The notes beneath the pieces are model-generated. The model had not been told where the DNA came from. It searched no databases and saw only the letters and a list, made by a program, of their open reading frames with translations. From positions 48,536 to 96,333 of the forward strand of contig NW_014040345.1 in NCBI RefSeq assembly GCF_001186125.1: a stretch of 47,798 nt of DNA, in the 5' to 3' direction. Position 1 is the stretch's first letter. Each line of letters starts with the position of its first letter. Below are positions 46,045 to 47,798 of this stretch, one piece after another. This DNA is from Sphaeroforma arctica JP610 (lineage: Eukaryota; Opisthokonta; Ichthyosporea; Ichthyophonida). The translations under genes were made by a program, and so were the position numbers.

Positions 46045-47645
46045 TCACTGCTATTGATGGCATGTACCTTGTATAGTTATGGTGGCGCCGTATTGTGTAG
46101 ATTCACATAATAATAACTGTCGGCGATGATGGCTTTCCCGTTGCACCTGACTGGAGTCTATTTTAGTTTTATTTATTTATTACTAGCCGAACCCTGAGCT
46201 CCCGTGAGTCCTGCGTCAAGAAGGGTGTGCTTGGTCTTGCGAAGGCTATTGCACCGCCGGAGACTGTCGGCGAGGTTTGCGATGTTTGCGGACGGCAAGT
46301 CTATTCCACACTGTATAGGGCGTTTATAGGCTGGCTCCTGATATGTGGTAGGCCGGTGGTATATAAACTCTCTGGGTTGTCGGCAAGGAAAACAGAGAGT
46401 ACGTAAATGGAGTCACTTGGCTTCCCATGGCTATGTTTTGCCTGAAAGAATAGATTTACGCCTTTTCGAAAAAACGTAATATTCATCAGCAGTTCGGTAT
46501 GTACTGAGGGCACCGGTTGAACTTCTTCGAGACCCCAAAGTTGTGACCTCCTTAAATTCCCGGCACTTATATTTCGGATTCAGATTTTATGTACTACTTT
46601 GGAGTACGTTTTCGCTTTCAGCGCTTTTTTTAAATAGTAGACCGGTACGATATGAATCGTGTAAATCATGAAAACGTATAGCAAAGAATATATTTTAGCA
46701 TTTTCAGTTTCTGTAGGTATTGCGACTGTGACGAATATTGTTTTACCCGCCACAGTCCACAGCTCTGCGCGGTTTTTTATATCACTGTCGTGTCAATTTT
46801 GGAATTCAGGGCAAAACCAACTATACCAAAAATTGGACCCCATGGCCCTAAATTTGTAGTGGATTGTATATAGATGTACTCTGCTGGTCCGTGATTTTCG
46901 GTCGAGTATTCTAAGTGCACTCCCGAAGTATCGTAGAAATGGTCCAGATATTGAAATGGGTGCAATTGTCTTTTTTGAATCTTTGGGTTTCTGCGGTGGC
47001 TAGTGGATCTTGATTGGCGAGCGCAGTCTAGCACTTTTCCCTGGACACAGCTTGAGCTGGACAGATGTGTGAACCGAATAGCGACCGATAATGCACACGT
47101 AATCTGAATATGCCAATAGCCTCCAGAAAGCGTCAACGCACTCTTACACATATCCATTACTTATAAATACAAATAGTTAACCGGTGTTGATTAATGCAGC
47201 AGACCGGAAACCCCTACCACGCGGAGAGTCGAGTTCACAATACTCCCATGGTACGTGCATCATTTCATACTGTCAGTGTTAGTGATACCTTATTTGCGTA
47301 TGTTCGTCCCTGTGTGATTATAGTGACAACTTCACTCATGTCTATATTACATGAAAAACAATTTTACCCCGACATAATTGACGTCAGGGCAACAAATGGG
47401 GTCATTGTAAATGGAACGGTTATTTATAGATACCGCCATTCTGGACTTAAGTACAGTTGTATTCAATTCTACCTCAGAATGACGTCGACGCCACAGCTTG
47501 CAACCCCACAGGGCGAATTATTATTTGCACAGCTCACCTGAATAGTATTGTAGGGCGTTCTTTATTGGCATGAACAATTACCACAACAGCAAGATTATTT
47601 AAAACTAACGATAAATGAATATACACACAGTCACACATGTAGACA
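46045..47645. other. 5' flank of the BRE1-like gene, no further gene recognised
   Basis: The promoter of the BRE1-like gene should lie at the left end of this stretch. No TATA box or clear initiator was picked out. Open frames at 46777-47157 (minus) and 47194-47541 (plus, 115 codons) have no recognisable domain and are of chance-like length and composition. They could be exons of a neighbouring gene. Confidence 0.4.
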
Positions 47646-47727
47646 CAAACACACACACGCGCGCGCACACCATATATATATATATATATTTATACTTATA
47701 TATATATATACATACATACATATACAT

Positions 47728-47775
<48 letters not shown>

Positions 47776-47798
47776 TATTATTATATATATATATATAT
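47646..47798. repeat. CA/TA compound microsatellite to the window edge
   Basis: Runs of CA, CG, TA, CATA, CA and TA follow one another to the end of the window. It is simple sequence, and its true length is likely uncertain. Confidence 0.95.

Noticed and set aside
47194-47541. A 115-codon + strand frame near the right edge
   Set aside because: No domain, no codon or splice evidence, and a length expected by chance. It is mentioned only in the flank description.
1-47798. Search by eye for tRNA, rRNA or other structured RNA genes
   Set aside because: No cloverleaf or rRNA-like conserved stretch was noticed. A covariance-model scan would be needed to exclude them.

Overview
The window comes from a eukaryotic nuclear genome. 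It has three parts: a block of old giant-virus (Nucleocytoviricota) genes, a Ty3/gypsy LTR retrotransposon at the right edge of that block, and a long AT-rich, repeat-rich stretch that ends in one large spliced host gene. The host gene is a clear BRE1/RNF20-type histone H2B ubiquitin ligase with 14 exons and GT-AG introns, so the chromosome is eukaryotic. Giant-virus insertions, a BRE1 with many introns, and short TTTAGGG-like tracts would fit a unicellular eukaryote such as an ichthyosporean (Amoebidium is known to carry endogenous giant viruses) or a stramenopile. The species cannot be fixed from this window.

1-15.1 kb: GC-rich, tightly packed genes on both strands. They include family B DNA polymerase, superfamily 1 helicase, mRNA capping enzyme, a DXD glycosyltransferase, two membrane proteins, an A32-type packaging ATPase split by an intein, an L1R/E248R-like myristoylated membrane protein, a tandem pair of unknown paralogues and two other unknown proteins. 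Together they cover replication, mRNA capping, packaging and virion entry of a nucleocytovirus. Most of the genes are broken, so this is a fossil. The block runs off the left edge of the window.

15.5-23.4 kb: a Ty3/gypsy element on the + strand with both LTRs, a whole-looking gag, and a broken pol (PR-RT-RH-IN-GPY/F). It sits where recognisable viral sequence stops.

23.4-33.6 kb: AT-rich sequence without a convincing intact gene. It holds several diverged tandem duplications (262 bp, about 260-280 bp and about 181 bp units), a possible caspase-like remnant, unrecognised ORF fragments, a G18 run, a TA microsatellite and a 20-base assembly gap.

33.6-46.0 kb: the BRE1-like gene on the - strand (932 codons plus stop). 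Its reading frame is clean through all 14 exons. The introns carry minisatellites (76 bp and 47 bp units) and several short telomere-like tracts. 46.0-47.8 kb is its upstream flank, ending in long CA/TA microsatellites.

The most notable points are the mini-intein placed exactly in the Walker A GK/S site of the viral packaging ATPase, the unknown paralogue pair of which only one copy carries a six-fold 24 bp repeat, and the scatter of short TTTAGGG-like tracts. One of those tracts replaces part of a tandem repeat, as if pasted in during break repair.
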